A stretch of 64,000 nucleotides of DNA from BD2-11 sp965221785 (GTDB taxonomy: Bacteria > Gemmatimonadota > Gemmatimonadetes > Longimicrobiales > Gaopeijiaceae), in contig CBDCSR010000002.1 of the NCBI GenBank assembly GCA_965221785.1, positions 1,284,132 through 1,348,131 of the forward strand, written 5' to 3'. Shown piece by piece: positions 1 through 9,259 of the stretch. Under the pieces are notes generated by a model. It ran no database searches and had not been told where the DNA came from. It saw nothing but the letters and a program-made list of their open reading frames with translations. Within the stretch, counting starts at the first letter, position 1. Each line of letters begins with the position of its first letter. The position numbers were made by a program, and so were the translations under genes.

Positions 1-162
1 CCTTTCTCTGATCCTGGACCGACCCGGACGCCTGTCCCGAGAGTCCGCAGTCCGTGGGTACTTCGGGCACCGCTTCAATGAAGCCAGCCGAAGGAGCGGC
101 GTCCGCAGGTAACCGGGGGATACCGCCAGAGCATGGTGGATCCGGCGAGATACGGGGAAGAC

Positions 163-210
163 TCTGCCAAAATGGCAGACTTCGGGAAACGGGTCTGCCA
201 AAATGGCAGG
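163..210. promoter_or_regulatory. Tandem palindromic operator-like sites
   Basis: Two almost identical 17-bp palindromes with arms TCTGCCA and TGGCAG(A/G) around an AAA centre, at 163-179 and 194-210. Their centres are 31 bp apart, about three helical turns, so two dimers could sit on the same face of the DNA. They lie just beyond the 3' end of the amino-sugar kinase gene and most likely serve a gene starting left of the window. No T-run follows either hairpin on the minus strand, which argues against terminators. The cognate regulator is unknown. Confidence 0.5.
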
Positions 211-229
211 ATGCGCGTGTTTTGGGCGG

Positions 230-1147
230 TCAGTGCAGGAGGGTGAGGGCGAGGCGGGCGGCGCCGCGCTCGGGGGTGACCGCGCGCGGGAACAGACGGC
301 CACCGGCCGAGGCGACGAGGTGCTCCAGGTCGTCGCGCAGAGGGCCGTCCCGGGAGATGAGGCCGCCGGTGAGAGCGACGGGAGGTGGGTTGTCGGACGC
401 GGACGGGAAGAGTTGGCGGATGGCGGCGGAGAGTTGATCGCCGAGGGCGTCCAGGGCGCACCGGACGACGGCTTGCGCGCCAGCGTCGCCGGAGCGGGCG
501 GTTCGGATCGCGAGGGGCGCGAGGGCGGCGACGTCGGCCTTGGTGGCGGATTCCGCCCAGACGGGCAGGTCGCGTGGTCCGGCGAGGCCCAGGTGGTCGA
601 GGAAGGTGGCGGTGAGGGCGGTCGTGGGGGCGCGCCCGTCGGCGGCGCGCGCGATCGCCCGCAGGGCCGACACACCGATGTGGTAGCCGCTTCCTTCGTC
701 GCCCATCACCCCGCCCCAGCCGCCGACCTGCAGGCGGCGGCCGTCCTGCGCCGCTCCCAGCACGACCGAGCCGGTGCCGGCCACCAGAACGATGCCCGCG
801 CCGGTCCCGAAGGCGTCGTGGAAAGCCGCCTCCACGTCCGTGCCGACCCGCACGGTGCGGGCGATCTGTTCGTCCCACAGGGCCGCTTCGAGGGCGCGGC
901 GGACGCTCGCGCGGCCGGCGCCGGCCAGACCCGCCCAGACCGCCGGTAGCGGAAGGGTCACCCCGGCCGCGGCGGCGGCGCGGCGCACGGTGTCGGCGAC
1001 CACCCGGGCCGCGGCGGCGGGGCGGTCGGGACGCACCAGGGCGGCGGGGCCTTCCGCCCGGCCGGCGGTCGTGCCGTCGCGGGCGAGCAGCAGGACGCGG
1101 GTGCGGGTGCCGCCCCCGTCGACACCCGCGACCAGGGGGGCGGTCAC
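230..1147 (-). CDS. BadF/BadG-type amino-sugar kinase (GlcNAc/MurNAc kinase-like)
   Basis: A 305-residue ASKHA-fold kinase of the BadF/BadG/BcrA/BcrD family, which includes N-acetylglucosamine kinase and the MurNAc kinase MurK of Tannerella. The N-terminal phosphate-1 loop reads VDGGGTRTRV. The phosphate-2 and adenosine regions appear as LVAGTGSV and GDEGSGYHIG, as in GlcNAc kinases. It would phosphorylate a free amino sugar in the cytoplasm with ATP. The start is a GTG without a clear Shine-Dalgarno sequence, 25 bp after the symporter stop. Its position after a sodium:solute symporter and two GH3 hexosaminidase genes points to peptidoglycan sugar salvage. Sugar specificity (GlcNAc or MurNAc) cannot be read from the sequence. 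Confidence 0.85.
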   Translation of the reverse strand: MTAPLVAGVDGGGTRTRVLLLARDGTTAGRAEGPAALVRPDRPAAAARVVADTVRRAAAAAGVTLPLPAVWAGLAGAGRASVRRALEAALWDEQIARTVRVGTDVEAAFHDAFGTGAGIVLVAGTGSVVLGAAQDGRRLQVGGWGGVMGDEGSGYHIGVSALRAIARAADGRAPTTALTATFLDHLGLAGPRDLPVWAESATKADVAALAPLAIRTARSGDAGAQAVVRCALDALGDQLSAAIRQLFPSASDNPPPVALTGGLISRDGPLRDDLEHLVASAGGRLFPRAVTPERGAARLALTLLH

Positions 1148-1172
1148 GGAGGTGGGGTGACCGGGACGCGCA

Positions 1173-2615
1173 TCAGGCGCTGTCGGCCGGCCGCGCCCTG
1201 CCCAACGCCATCCCCACCACCACCGTGATCGCCGTCCCGATTAGCACGAACCAGGGCCACGCCACCCGGTCGGGCGCGAGGATCCAGATGGCCGTCACCG
1301 TGCCGATCCCGGCCACCATGCCGGCTGCCGTTCCCCCCGCAGTGGCGCGTCGCGACAGGACGCCCAGGGCGAAAGCCCCAAGCAGCCCGCCGTACACCAG
1401 CGAGGCGACGGAGAGGGCGACCTCCACCGCGCTGGTGCCCGTGCTCAGCGGAATGAAGAGGATCGCGCCTCCCACCAGCAATCCGGCCCACACCAGGGTG
1501 AAAAGCTTGCCGGCCCGCAGGATGCGCGCGTCGTCGTCGATGCCGCGAGCGGGCGCCCAGAAGTCGTAGGCGGAGGAGGACGCCAGCGAATTGATGGAGG
1601 AGGAGAGCGACGACATCGCCGCCGCGAACACGCCCGCGATCAGAAGTCCGGTCACGCCGGCGGGAAGTTCCTCGACGATGAAGCGCGCGAAGATCTCGTC
1701 GGAGGCGTCGAAAGCGCGGTTCTCGTAGAAGGCCCAGAGGCCGAGCCCCACCAGCAGGAAGACGGCGAACTGGCCCACCACTGCCACGCCGCTCCCGATG
1801 AGGGCCTTGCGGCTGGCCGCCAGGTCCTTGCAGGTGAGCAGTCGCTGTACGATGAGCTGGTCGGTGCCATGGGAGGCCATCGCCAGGAAGCCGCCGCCCA
1901 ACAGCCCCGCCCACAGCGTGTAGGGCACCGAGAAGTCGAGGGAGAGGTCCACGATGCTGAGCTTGCCCGCGGCTCCCGCCTGCGTCAGGATCGCCCCCCA
2001 TCCCCCATCGACAAGACCCTGCAGGACCACGACGGCGATGGCCGCCCCCACCAGGTAGAGCGCCATCTGCACGGCATCCACCCAGACAACCGCCTTGATG
2101 CCGCCGAAGTAGGTGTAGACCACCGTGAGCGCGCCGATCACCAGGATGGAGAGCGGGTAGGGCCAGCCGGTGACCAGCGCCAGCGGGATGGCCGTGGCGA
2201 AGAGGCGCACCGAATCGGCGAGCAGCCGGGTGACCATGAAGATCGCCGAGGTGAGGCGCCGCACCCCGCTGCCGAAGCGGGCGCCCAGGAGGGCGTAGGC
2301 GGTGCTGAGTTCGCCGCGGTAGTACGCGGGCAGCAGCAGGGTCGCGACCACCACCCGGCCGGCCAGGTATCCGAAGGTCAGCTGCAGGAAGCCCAGGGTG
2401 CCCAGGTACGCGACCCCGGGGATGGAGAGAAACGTCAGCGTGCTGGTCTCGGTGGCCACCACCGACAGCAGCACCGCTCCCCAGGGCAGCCTGCGGTTCC
2501 CCAGGAAGTAATCCGCCCCGCCCCGCTGGCGGCGGCCCAGCCAGGCGCCCCAGGCGGTGGTGGCGGCCAGGTAGGCCACCAGCACGGCCAGGTCGACGCC
2601 TCCGAAGCCGCTCAA
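1173..2615 (-). CDS. Sodium:solute symporter, probable amino-sugar importer
   Basis: A 480-residue integral membrane protein of the SSS family with about 13 hydrophobic segments along its whole length. It opens with a helix rich in Ala, Leu and Val followed by GRRQRGGADYFLGNRRLPW, the usual loop after TM1 in this family. It would couple Na+ entry to solute uptake. Members of this family import MurNAc in Tannerella (MurT), and the neighbours here are hexosaminidases and an amino-sugar kinase, so an amino-sugar substrate is inferred. The start is TTG, with GGGGG four to eight bases upstream. It follows the GH3 fusion gene by 28 bp and is probably co-transcribed with it. Confidence 0.88.
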   Translation of the reverse strand: MSGFGGVDLAVLVAYLAATTAWGAWLGRRQRGGADYFLGNRRLPWGAVLLSVVATETSTLTFLSIPGVAYLGTLGFLQLTFGYLAGRVVVATLLLPAYYRGELSTAYALLGARFGSGVRRLTSAIFMVTRLLADSVRLFATAIPLALVTGWPYPLSILVIGALTVVYTYFGGIKAVVWVDAVQMALYLVGAAIAVVVLQGLVDGGWGAILTQAGAAGKLSIVDLSLDFSVPYTLWAGLLGGGFLAMASHGTDQLIVQRLLTCKDLAASRKALIGSGVAVVGQFAVFLLVGLGLWAFYENRAFDASDEIFARFIVEELPAGVTGLLIAGVFAAAMSSLSSSINSLASSSAYDFWAPARGIDDDARILRAGKLFTLVWAGLLVGGAILFIPLSTGTSAVEVALSVASLVYGGLLGAFALGVLSRRATAGGTAAGMVAGIGTVTAIWILAPDRVAWPWFVLIGTAITVVVGMALGRARPADSA

Positions 2616-2643
2616 TACGCCCCCATGAACCGGTCGCGGAGGA

Positions 2644-5600
2644 TCACGAAGGCGGTCGGGGCTCGATGTCGAGGTCGGTGACGGCCTGGGCGGCGAGGTC
2701 GTGGATCTCGCGGCGCAGCGGAACGTGGCGGGTGTTGTCGCGGGTGGGGTTGACCCGGTTCAGGAGCAGCACCACGGCCAGGTCGAGCTCGGGGTCGATC
2801 CATACGGAGGGGCCGGTGAAGCCGGTGTGGCCGAAGGCGCGCCCGGTGAAGAAGCGGCCCGCCGAGGAGTTGCCCGAGGGCGTGTCCCAGCCGGTGGCGC
2901 GGCTGGCGCCCGCGTCGTGGCGGCGGGTGAAGGCGTCCACCGTGGCAGGCTCGACGACGCGCACCGTCCCGGGCCGGGGCGCGCTGCAGGGGATGGCCGG
3001 CGTTCCGTCGCAGGGGCCGGCGCGGCCTCCGGCCAGCATCATTGCGGCGAAGACGGCGATGTCGCGTGCAGAGGAGAAGAGACCGGCGTGGCCAGCCACG
3101 CCCCCCACCGCCCAGGCGTTCTCGTCGTGGACCACGCCGCGCACATGAACCCCCCGGTAGTCGGCGTCGATCTCGGTGGGGGCAACGCGGCCGTGCAGCG
3201 CCGAGTCGGGGCTGAAGCCGGTGTCCTGCATCCCGAGCGGACCCCACACGCGCTCGCTCAGGAAGCGGTCCAGCGGCTGGCCTGTGATCTCCTCCATCGC
3301 CCACGCCACCGTCATCATGCCGATGTCGGAATACACGGTGCTGTCGCCGGGTGCGTAGTCGAGAGGCAGATCGGCGATGGCCTGCTGGTAGGCCTCTACG
3401 CCGTCCATCTCCAGGAAAAAGCGGCGGAAGGGAGGAAGCCCGCCCCGGTGCAGCAGCAACTGGCGCACGGTGACCGCCTCCTTGCGCGGGTCGCCCACCG
3501 ACCACCACGGGAGGTAGCGCACCACGGAGGCGTCCAGGTCGAGGCGCCCCTCGTCCACCAGGATCATGGCGGCCGTGGTGGTGCCCATCACCTTGGTGAC
3601 CGAAGCCATGTCGTAGATGGAGGAGGGGGTGACGGGCGCGGAGTCGGGATCCCAGTCCAGGCGGCCGTAGCCGCGCAGGCGCACCAACTGCCCGCGGCGC
3701 ACGACGGCGAGCGCCGCGCCCGGGCTGGCCGAGTCGGCGATGGCCTGCAGGATGTGGCGGTCGAGCGCCTGCAGGACGGCTTCGGCCATCCCCGCGGCGG
3801 CGGCATCGCCTTCCAGCGGGGAGATCTGCCCCTGCGCTTCCTGGCCGTCATCCACGGCGCGCGCTGCGGTCACGAACTCGAGCGGCTGCACGACCCACGA
3901 GGGCAGGGCCATGACGGCATCCCGGATCGCCGCCGGTTCGGCCAGCGCCTCCCTGCGGAGCCCGTCGCCTGCCACGTGATCCGGAGGAATGCTGATGGGA
4001 AGCGTCCCGGAGATATCCGCCGCTCCCATGAGCGCGAAGGCGCCGGCGCGCTGCGAGACCTCGTGGTTGCCCCAGGCGATGAGATAGCTGCCCAGGTCCT
4101 CGAAGGCGCTCAGCGAGTAGGGGTTGCCGAAGGACGAAACCACCAGCGGGCCGCGTGCGGAGAGCTCACGCACCATGTCGCGCAGCGCATCCGGGACGGC
4201 CACCGAGCCCGCCCCCGCAAACGGCGGCACGTACACGTTCAGGAGGACCACGTCCGCATCGAGCGCGGCCGTCTGCACCGCCTGGTACGCCGCCGGATCC
4301 GATCCCTCGTCGAGGCGCAGGCTCCGGAAGCTGTCCGCGAAGTGCGCGGCCACCCGGTCGAACTCGCGTCCGGCGACCAGGTCCTGGTCGCGGGCATAGG
4401 TGACGCTCACCACCCGGCCGCGGGCTCCGGCGGGGAGCGGCACCAGGCCGTCGCGGTCGCGCACCAGGGTGACCGAACGCTCGGCGGCGAGGTCGGCGAA
4501 GGTCAGGTGGCGGGCCGAGCCCGCGACGTCGGCGACGACCGCCAGGTCGACGATGCGGCGATCGTGGAGTCCTACGCGCGCCTTGGCGGTCAGCAGCAGC
4601 CGCACCGACCGGTCGATGCGCTCGCGCGCCACCCGGCCCGTGCGCACAGCGACCTCCACCGCGTCGATGGCCTCGCCCACATCCTCCGGCACGAGGAGCA
4701 CGTCGGAGCCCGCTTCCAGCGCCAGCACCGCCGCCTCTCCCGCGCCGTATCCGCGCGAGATGGCGCCCATGCGCAGGGCATCCGTGAAGACCAGGCCGTC
4801 GAACCCCATGTCCTCGCGCAGGAGTTCCGTCAGGAAAAAAGGCGACAGCGTCGCCGGCACGTCTCCGCCGAGGATAGCGGGCACCGCGACGTGGGCCGTC
4901 ATCACCGCGTCCACGCCGGCGGACACGGCCCGTCGGAACGGTACCAGCTCCATCGCCTCCAGCCGCCCCCTGTCCGCGGTCACCACCGGGAGCTCGATGT
5001 GTGAGTCGGTGCGGGTGTCGCCGTGACCCGGAAAGTGCTTCGCCGTGGTGAGCACGCCCCCGGCGCGCGCGCCCGCGATGTACGCCGCTCCGAGCTGCGC
5101 CACCGCCTCCGGGTCCTCGCCGAAGGCACGGGTGTTGATGATGGGGTTCTCGGGATTGGAGTTGACGTCGAGGACCGGGGCGAAGTTGAGGTGGACGCCG
5201 AGCGCCCGCGCCTCCACGGCCGTGATGCGCCCGTACTCGTACGCGAAGGCCGGGTCGCCGATGGCGCCGAAGGCCATCGTGGGCGGGAAGCTGGTGCCTC
5301 CGCCCTGCGGGAGCAGCGTGGGCAGGGCGTAGGAATGGTTGACGCGCATCCCCGGGCCCCCGTTCTCGAAGTCCGCGGTCACCAGCAGCGGGACGCGGGA
5401 CGCGTTCTGGAGGCGGTTCAGGAGCGAGGCGTAGGAGTGGGGCGAGCCGATCGAGATGACTACCCCGCCGATGCCCTCCTCCGCCACCCATCGCTCCAGC
5501 GTGCGGAAGCTGGCGTCGCTCGACGAGGCGTACGCGCCGGGGATCCACGGAACCACGAGTTGCGCGATGCGCTCGCGCAGAGAGAGGGAGGCGAGCGTCT

Positions 5601-5781
5601 CATCCACCCATGTACTCGCCCGGGCGTCGAGTTCATCGTACAACGCCGGCTCGAAGGACCCTTCGGCCCCTCCGGAACCCGGTGCCGGGCCATCGCACGC
5701 TCCCGAGGCAACGAGCAGAAGGACCAATAACGCCGGCCCCGGGCGCCGGACGGCGATCCCGGTCCGTTTGGCGTTTCTCAC
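2644..5781 (-). CDS. Secreted GH3 N-acetylglucosaminidase fused to a serine hydrolase (NagZ-AmiE-like)
   Basis: A 1045-residue two-enzyme lipoprotein. Residues 1-29 form a signal peptide ending in a lipobox Cys (C29). Residues ~55-620 are GH3: the KHFPGHGDTRTDSH motif (248-261) carries the Asp-His acid/base pair (D259, H261) typical of NagZ, and D334 in FTDALRMGA is the nucleophile. Residues ~665-1045 are a class C beta-lactamase-like serine hydrolase with SVTK (S727, K730), YSD (Y817) and a late GHAG motif. In Bacillus subtilis separate nagZ and amiE genes lie next to namZ; AmiE has this fold and is an N-acetylmuramoyl-L-alanine amidase, so the same role is inferred here. The GTG start has GGAGG nine bases upstream, overlapping the stop region of the preceding gene. 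Confidence 0.88.
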   Translation of the reverse strand: MRNAKRTGIAVRRPGPALLVLLLVASGACDGPAPGSGGAEGSFEPALYDELDARASTWVDETLASLSLRERIAQLVVPWIPGAYASSSDASFRTLERWVAEEGIGGVVISIGSPHSYASLLNRLQNASRVPLLVTADFENGGPGMRVNHSYALPTLLPQGGGTSFPPTMAFGAIGDPAFAYEYGRITAVEARALGVHLNFAPVLDVNSNPENPIINTRAFGEDPEAVAQLGAAYIAGARAGGVLTTAKHFPGHGDTRTDSHIELPVVTADRGRLEAMELVPFRRAVSAGVDAVMTAHVAVPAILGGDVPATLSPFFLTELLREDMGFDGLVFTDALRMGAISRGYGAGEAAVLALEAGSDVLLVPEDVGEAIDAVEVAVRTGRVARERIDRSVRLLLTAKARVGLHDRRIVDLAVVADVAGSARHLTFADLAAERSVTLVRDRDGLVPLPAGARGRVVSVTYARDQDLVAGREFDRVAAHFADSFRSLRLDEGSDPAAYQAVQTAALDADVVLLNVYVPPFAGAGSVAVPDALRDMVRELSARGPLVVSSFGNPYSLSAFEDLGSYLIAWGNHEVSQRAGAFALMGAADISGTLPISIPPDHVAGDGLRREALAEPAAIRDAVMALPSWVVQPLEFVTAARAVDDGQEAQGQISPLEGDAAAAGMAEAVLQALDRHILQAIADSASPGAALAVVRRGQLVRLRGYGRLDWDPDSAPVTPSSIYDMASVTKVMGTTTAAMILVDEGRLDLDASVVRYLPWWSVGDPRKEAVTVRQLLLHRGGLPPFRRFFLEMDGVEAYQQAIADLPLDYAPGDSTVYSDIGMMTVAWAMEEITGQPLDRFLSERVWGPLGMQDTGFSPDSALHGRVAPTEIDADYRGVHVRGVVHDENAWAVGGVAGHAGLFSSARDIAVFAAMMLAGGRAGPCDGTPAIPCSAPRPGTVRVVEPATVDAFTRRHDAGASRATGWDTPSGNSSAGRFFTGRAFGHTGFTGPSVWIDPELDLAVVLLLNRVNPTRDNTRHVPLRREIHDLAAQAVTDLDIEPRPPS

Positions 5782-5787
5782 GTCGCC

Positions 5788-7794
5788 CTACCTCCGTCTC
5801 TGGGGCAGTTGGATCCCGTCTCCGATATCGAAGAAGGGGGGCAGGCGGGTGGGTGTGCGCCCGCGGATCGGGATTTCGCCGAAGAGTGCTCGCGCCGCGG
5901 CGACCTGGCTGACCTCCGATGCGCTCCAGGCCAGCATGTACGCCTGGGCTTCGGGAAGGTCCGAGAGCAGATAGGGGTTGCCGAAAGAGATGACGATGTG
6001 CGGCACGCGCCGGTCCGCCAGCGCCTGCACGAATTCGGAGAGCGGCTCGGGAACGTTCGGCTGGCCGTCGGTGCGGGCCGCGAGTATGTACGCGGACACG
6101 ATGACCAGATCCGAGCGGGAGGCGCGCGCGAGCAGGCGCCCGTACTCGCGGTCGTCGGTGTCCCCGTGCACGTCTTCGGTGCGCAGCCGCCGGTAGGTCT
6201 CGCGCACGCGAGTATTGAAGTAGCGTCCGGCAAGCAGGTTGCTGCGGCTGCGGTAGCTGACGGAAAGGACGTTCGCGGTGCGGGTGCCGCGCAGCGAGAG
6301 CAGGTTGCGGCGGTTGCGCAGGAGCGTGATCGACGCCTCTGCGACCTCCGTGGCGCGGTCCACGTGCTCGGGGATGCCGACCTTCCGGTGGATCCGGGAG
6401 ATGTCGGTGTAGCGCTCGCGATCCAGCCCCATGCGCTCCTTCAAGTCGAGGATGCGGGCCACCGACCGGTCCAGGCGCGCCTCGCTGACGCGGCCGGAGC
6501 GGACCGCGGCGACCAGGCTCTCGCGTGCTCCGCGTGGGTTTTCGGGCATGAGGATGATGTCGGCGCCGGCCTCGAGCGCGCGCACGACCGCATCGCGGGC
6601 CCCGAATCGGCGGGTGATCGCGGCCATGTTCATGGCGTCGGTCACGATGAGGCCATCGAATCCCATCTCTCCGCGCAGCAGGTCGGAGAGGACCGCCGGG
6701 GAGAGGGTGGCGGGCATCGAGGCGGAGCCGGTCACGGAGGGGATGGACACGTGCGCGCTCATCACGGCGCCCATGCCGGCGTCGACCGCCGCGCGGAAGG
6801 GACGCAGCTCGACACGGTCCAGGCGCTCGCGGTCCACGCGGATCACCGGCAGAGCCACATGGGAATCCACTCCGGTGTCGCCGTGACCCGGGAAGTGTTT
6901 GCCGGTCGCGACCGCGCCGTGCTCCTGAAGCCCGCGCACGAAGGCGGCGCCGAGGCGGGCCACCGCGGCGGGGTCCTCGCCGAAGGAGCGGGTGGCGATG
7001 ACCGGGTTGTCCGGGTTGTTGTTGACGTCCAGCACCGGGGCAAACGGGATGTGGACGCCCAGGGCGCGCGCTTCCACGGCGGTGACGCGGCCCACCTCCC
7101 AGGCCAGGCTGTCGTCGCCCGTGGCGCCCACCGCCATCAGCGAGGGGAACAGGGTGGCGCCGCCCAGCTCGATGTTGTTGGGCAGGTAGACGGCCCCGCG
7201 CATGCGGTAGCCGGCCCCGCTCTCGAGGTCCGACCCGACCAGCAGCGGGTACTTCGCCAGCGACTGCAGGTTGTTGATCTTGGCGGCCACCTCCGATGGA
7301 GAGCCCACCGACACGATCACGCCCCCGACCCCGTCGTCGCGCACCGCCTCGGCCATGCGCTCGAAGTCCTCGGAGCCCGCGGGCGCGAAGTCGCCGAGCA
7401 TCCAGGGCATCAGCAACTGGCCGGCCTTCTCCTCGAGGGTCATCGCCTCCAGGACGGAGGATGCCCAGGCGCCGAGTGCTTCGGCGGAGGCCGGGGGACC
7501 GGGGGTCGATGCTTCGCCGGCGGCTCGGGCCGGGTCTGTCGAGGCAGCCACGCTGGGCGTCTCCGCGACGGAATCCGCGCGTGTGGAAGCCGGAGCCGCG
7601 CGGTCGGCTTCAGGGGAAGTGGTCCCGCCAGCCGGAGGGGTTGCTGGCGAGGCCGGGGCTTCCGTCGGCGCGGACGGCTCGGGCACGCCCCGGCCCGACG
7701 GCGCAGCGCTGCAGGAGACAACGATCGGGACAAGCGCCAGGAGGGAGGCGAGGCCCGCCGTGCGAAGGGGCGTCGTGCGGCGCGAACCGGACAT
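5788..7794 (-). CDS. Secreted GH3 beta-N-acetylhexosaminidase (NagZ-like lipoprotein)
   Basis: A 668-residue lipoprotein from the ATG chosen here. The start was picked because it gives a clean signal peptide with lipobox VVSC (C28); the frame is open 46 codons further upstream, but that stretch has no signal-like character. Residues ~35-105 are a Pro/Ala/Ser/Thr linker. The GH3 domain follows, with KHFPGHGDTGVDSH (dyad D310 and H312) and nucleophile D386 in VTDAMNMAAI. It should release GlcNAc from muropeptides in the periplasm or at the outer membrane. It is first in the minus-strand run and six bases from the next gene, whose product has a homologous GH3 domain, so the pair looks like a duplication in which one copy gained a hydrolase domain. 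Confidence 0.87.
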   Translation of the reverse strand: MSGSRRTTPLRTAGLASLLALVPIVVSCSAAPSGRGVPEPSAPTEAPASPATPPAGGTTSPEADRAAPASTRADSVAETPSVAASTDPARAAGEASTPGPPASAEALGAWASSVLEAMTLEEKAGQLLMPWMLGDFAPAGSEDFERMAEAVRDDGVGGVIVSVGSPSEVAAKINNLQSLAKYPLLVGSDLESGAGYRMRGAVYLPNNIELGGATLFPSLMAVGATGDDSLAWEVGRVTAVEARALGVHIPFAPVLDVNNNPDNPVIATRSFGEDPAAVARLGAAFVRGLQEHGAVATGKHFPGHGDTGVDSHVALPVIRVDRERLDRVELRPFRAAVDAGMGAVMSAHVSIPSVTGSASMPATLSPAVLSDLLRGEMGFDGLIVTDAMNMAAITRRFGARDAVVRALEAGADIILMPENPRGARESLVAAVRSGRVSEARLDRSVARILDLKERMGLDRERYTDISRIHRKVGIPEHVDRATEVAEASITLLRNRRNLLSLRGTRTANVLSVSYRSRSNLLAGRYFNTRVRETYRRLRTEDVHGDTDDREYGRLLARASRSDLVIVSAYILAARTDGQPNVPEPLSEFVQALADRRVPHIVISFGNPYLLSDLPEAQAYMLAWSASEVSQVAAARALFGEIPIRGRTPTRLPPFFDIGDGIQLPQRRR

Positions 7795-7904
7795 CGCCCG
7801 ACTATTCAGCGCAAGCACCGGTTGACGACTTCTTCTCCCCGGACGAAGTTGACAGCCCGCTGGCCATCCATGGGACTGCTGGAATCGAGGACTGGCGCAA
7901 GGTA

Positions 7905-9194
7905 ATGGTTTCCGGAGGCATCCGACAATCACGGGTCGGCGCCGGCCTGGTTGTCGCAGGCGCGGTCCTCCTCGCCGCCAATCTGGTCGTGCGGGGAGGG
8001 CGCGATCCGGTCCCGGACGCTCTCGGCGGCACCGCCGCGCAGGTGGCTGGCGCGGTTCGCCCCGGCATCGAGGTTTTGCTCGCGGACTCGATCCACCTGG
8101 TAGAGGGTCTTCGCGCCGGGCTCGTTACCAACCACACGGGCATCGGCCGCCGAGGCGTCTCCACCATCGACCTGATGCACGGGGACGGGCGCGTGGAACT
8201 GGTTGCGCTCTATTCTCCGGAGCACGGCATCCGGGGCCAGGCCGAAGCCGGCGAACTCGTCGACAGCGGGACGGACCCGCGCACCGGGCTGCCGGTCCAC
8301 TCGCTCTATGGAGCAACCCGCAAGCCGACGCCGGAGATGCTGGAAGGCGTCGAGGTGCTCCTCTTCGACATCCAGGATATCGGGGCGCGCTACTACACCT
8401 ACGTCTACACCATGGCGCTGGCGATGGAGGCGGCCGGAGAGGCCGGCATCCCCTTCGTGGTGCTGGACCGGCCCAACCCGATCGGGGGCGTCGAGGTGCA
8501 GGGGAACGTGCTGGAGCCCGCGTTCGCGTCCTTCGTGGGCATGTACCCGCTCCCCATGCGCCACGGAATGACCCCGGGCGAACTGGCGCGCCTCTTCCGG
8601 GGCGAGTTCGGGGTGGAGGCGGAACTCGACGTGGTTCCGCTCTCGGGATGGACCCGGGGCGACTGGTTCCCTGATACCGGGCTTCCCTGGTTGGCGCCTT
8701 CGCCGAACATGCCTTCGGTGGAGAGCGCCCGCCACTATCCGGGCACGTGCCTCTTCGAAGGCACCAACCTGTCCGTGGGTCGGGGCACGCCCATCGCCTT
8801 TCAGCAGATCGGAGCCCCCTGGCTGGACGGGGAGGCGCTGGCCGCGAACCTGAACGGCTATGGCCTTGCGGGTGTGCGCTTCGAGGCGGTTCGCTTCGTG
8901 CCGGAAAACCCCGGCGACGGCAAGCACGGCGGAGTCGAGGTGGGGGGCGTGCGGCTGGTCGCCACCGACCCGGGCTACGACCCCACCGAGGCCGCCGTGG
9001 CTGCGCTCATCGAAGCGGCTACACTCTCCGGCGACCGGTGGGAGTGGCGCGAAGCGGCCTTCGACCGCCTCGCGGGCACCGACCTCCTGCGGCTGGCGGT
9101 CGAGGCGGGAACGTCCCTGGAGGAGATACGCGCCGGATGGCAGCCGGAGCTGAACGAGTTCCTGCAGGTTCGGGAACGGTATCTTCTGTACTAA
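7905..9194 (+). CDS. namZ: Exo-beta-N-acetylmuramidase, NamZ/DUF1343 family
   Basis: A 429-residue protein with an N-terminal hydrophobic export segment (about residues 10-30). The body matches DUF1343, whose Bacillus member NamZ removes terminal MurNAc from muropeptides. Hallmarks are GLVTNHTGIGRRG, ALYSPEHGIRGQAEAG, LLFDIQDIGARYYTYVYT, VLDRPNPIGG and a late FEGTNLSVGRGT. The ATG is in frame after AAGG; the frame is open further upstream, but that part overlaps the divergent GH3 gene. The two genes diverge from a 110-bp gap that must hold both promoters. With the GH3 enzymes it would digest glycan chains from the non-reducing end, alternating MurNAc and GlcNAc. Confidence 0.88.
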   Translation: MVSGGIRQSRVGAGLVVAGAVLLAANLVVRGGRDPVPDALGGTAAQVAGAVRPGIEVLLADSIHLVEGLRAGLVTNHTGIGRRGVSTIDLMHGDGRVELVALYSPEHGIRGQAEAGELVDSGTDPRTGLPVHSLYGATRKPTPEMLEGVEVLLFDIQDIGARYYTYVYTMALAMEAAGEAGIPFVVLDRPNPIGGVEVQGNVLEPAFASFVGMYPLPMRHGMTPGELARLFRGEFGVEAELDVVPLSGWTRGDWFPDTGLPWLAPSPNMPSVESARHYPGTCLFEGTNLSVGRGTPIAFQQIGAPWLDGEALAANLNGYGLAGVRFEAVRFVPENPGDGKHGGVEVGGVRLVATDPGYDPTEAAVAALIEAATLSGDRWEWREAAFDRLAGTDLLRLAVEAGTSLEEIRAGWQPELNEFLQVRERYLLY

Positions 9195-9259
9195 TCGGTC
9201 GGCATCTTACGCCCCGACATCTCACACCGTCGCATAGGGTACGCGAGTGCCAGTCCGAG

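Noticed and set aside
163..210. Terminator of the amino-sugar kinase operon
   Set aside because: Seven-base arms with a 3-nt centre and no following T-run; tandem spacing of 31 bp fits protein binding better.
2701..7905. Long plus-strand frames opposite the two GH3 genes
   Set aside because: His/Arg/Gly-rich translations without motifs; the minus strand carries complete GH3 active sites.
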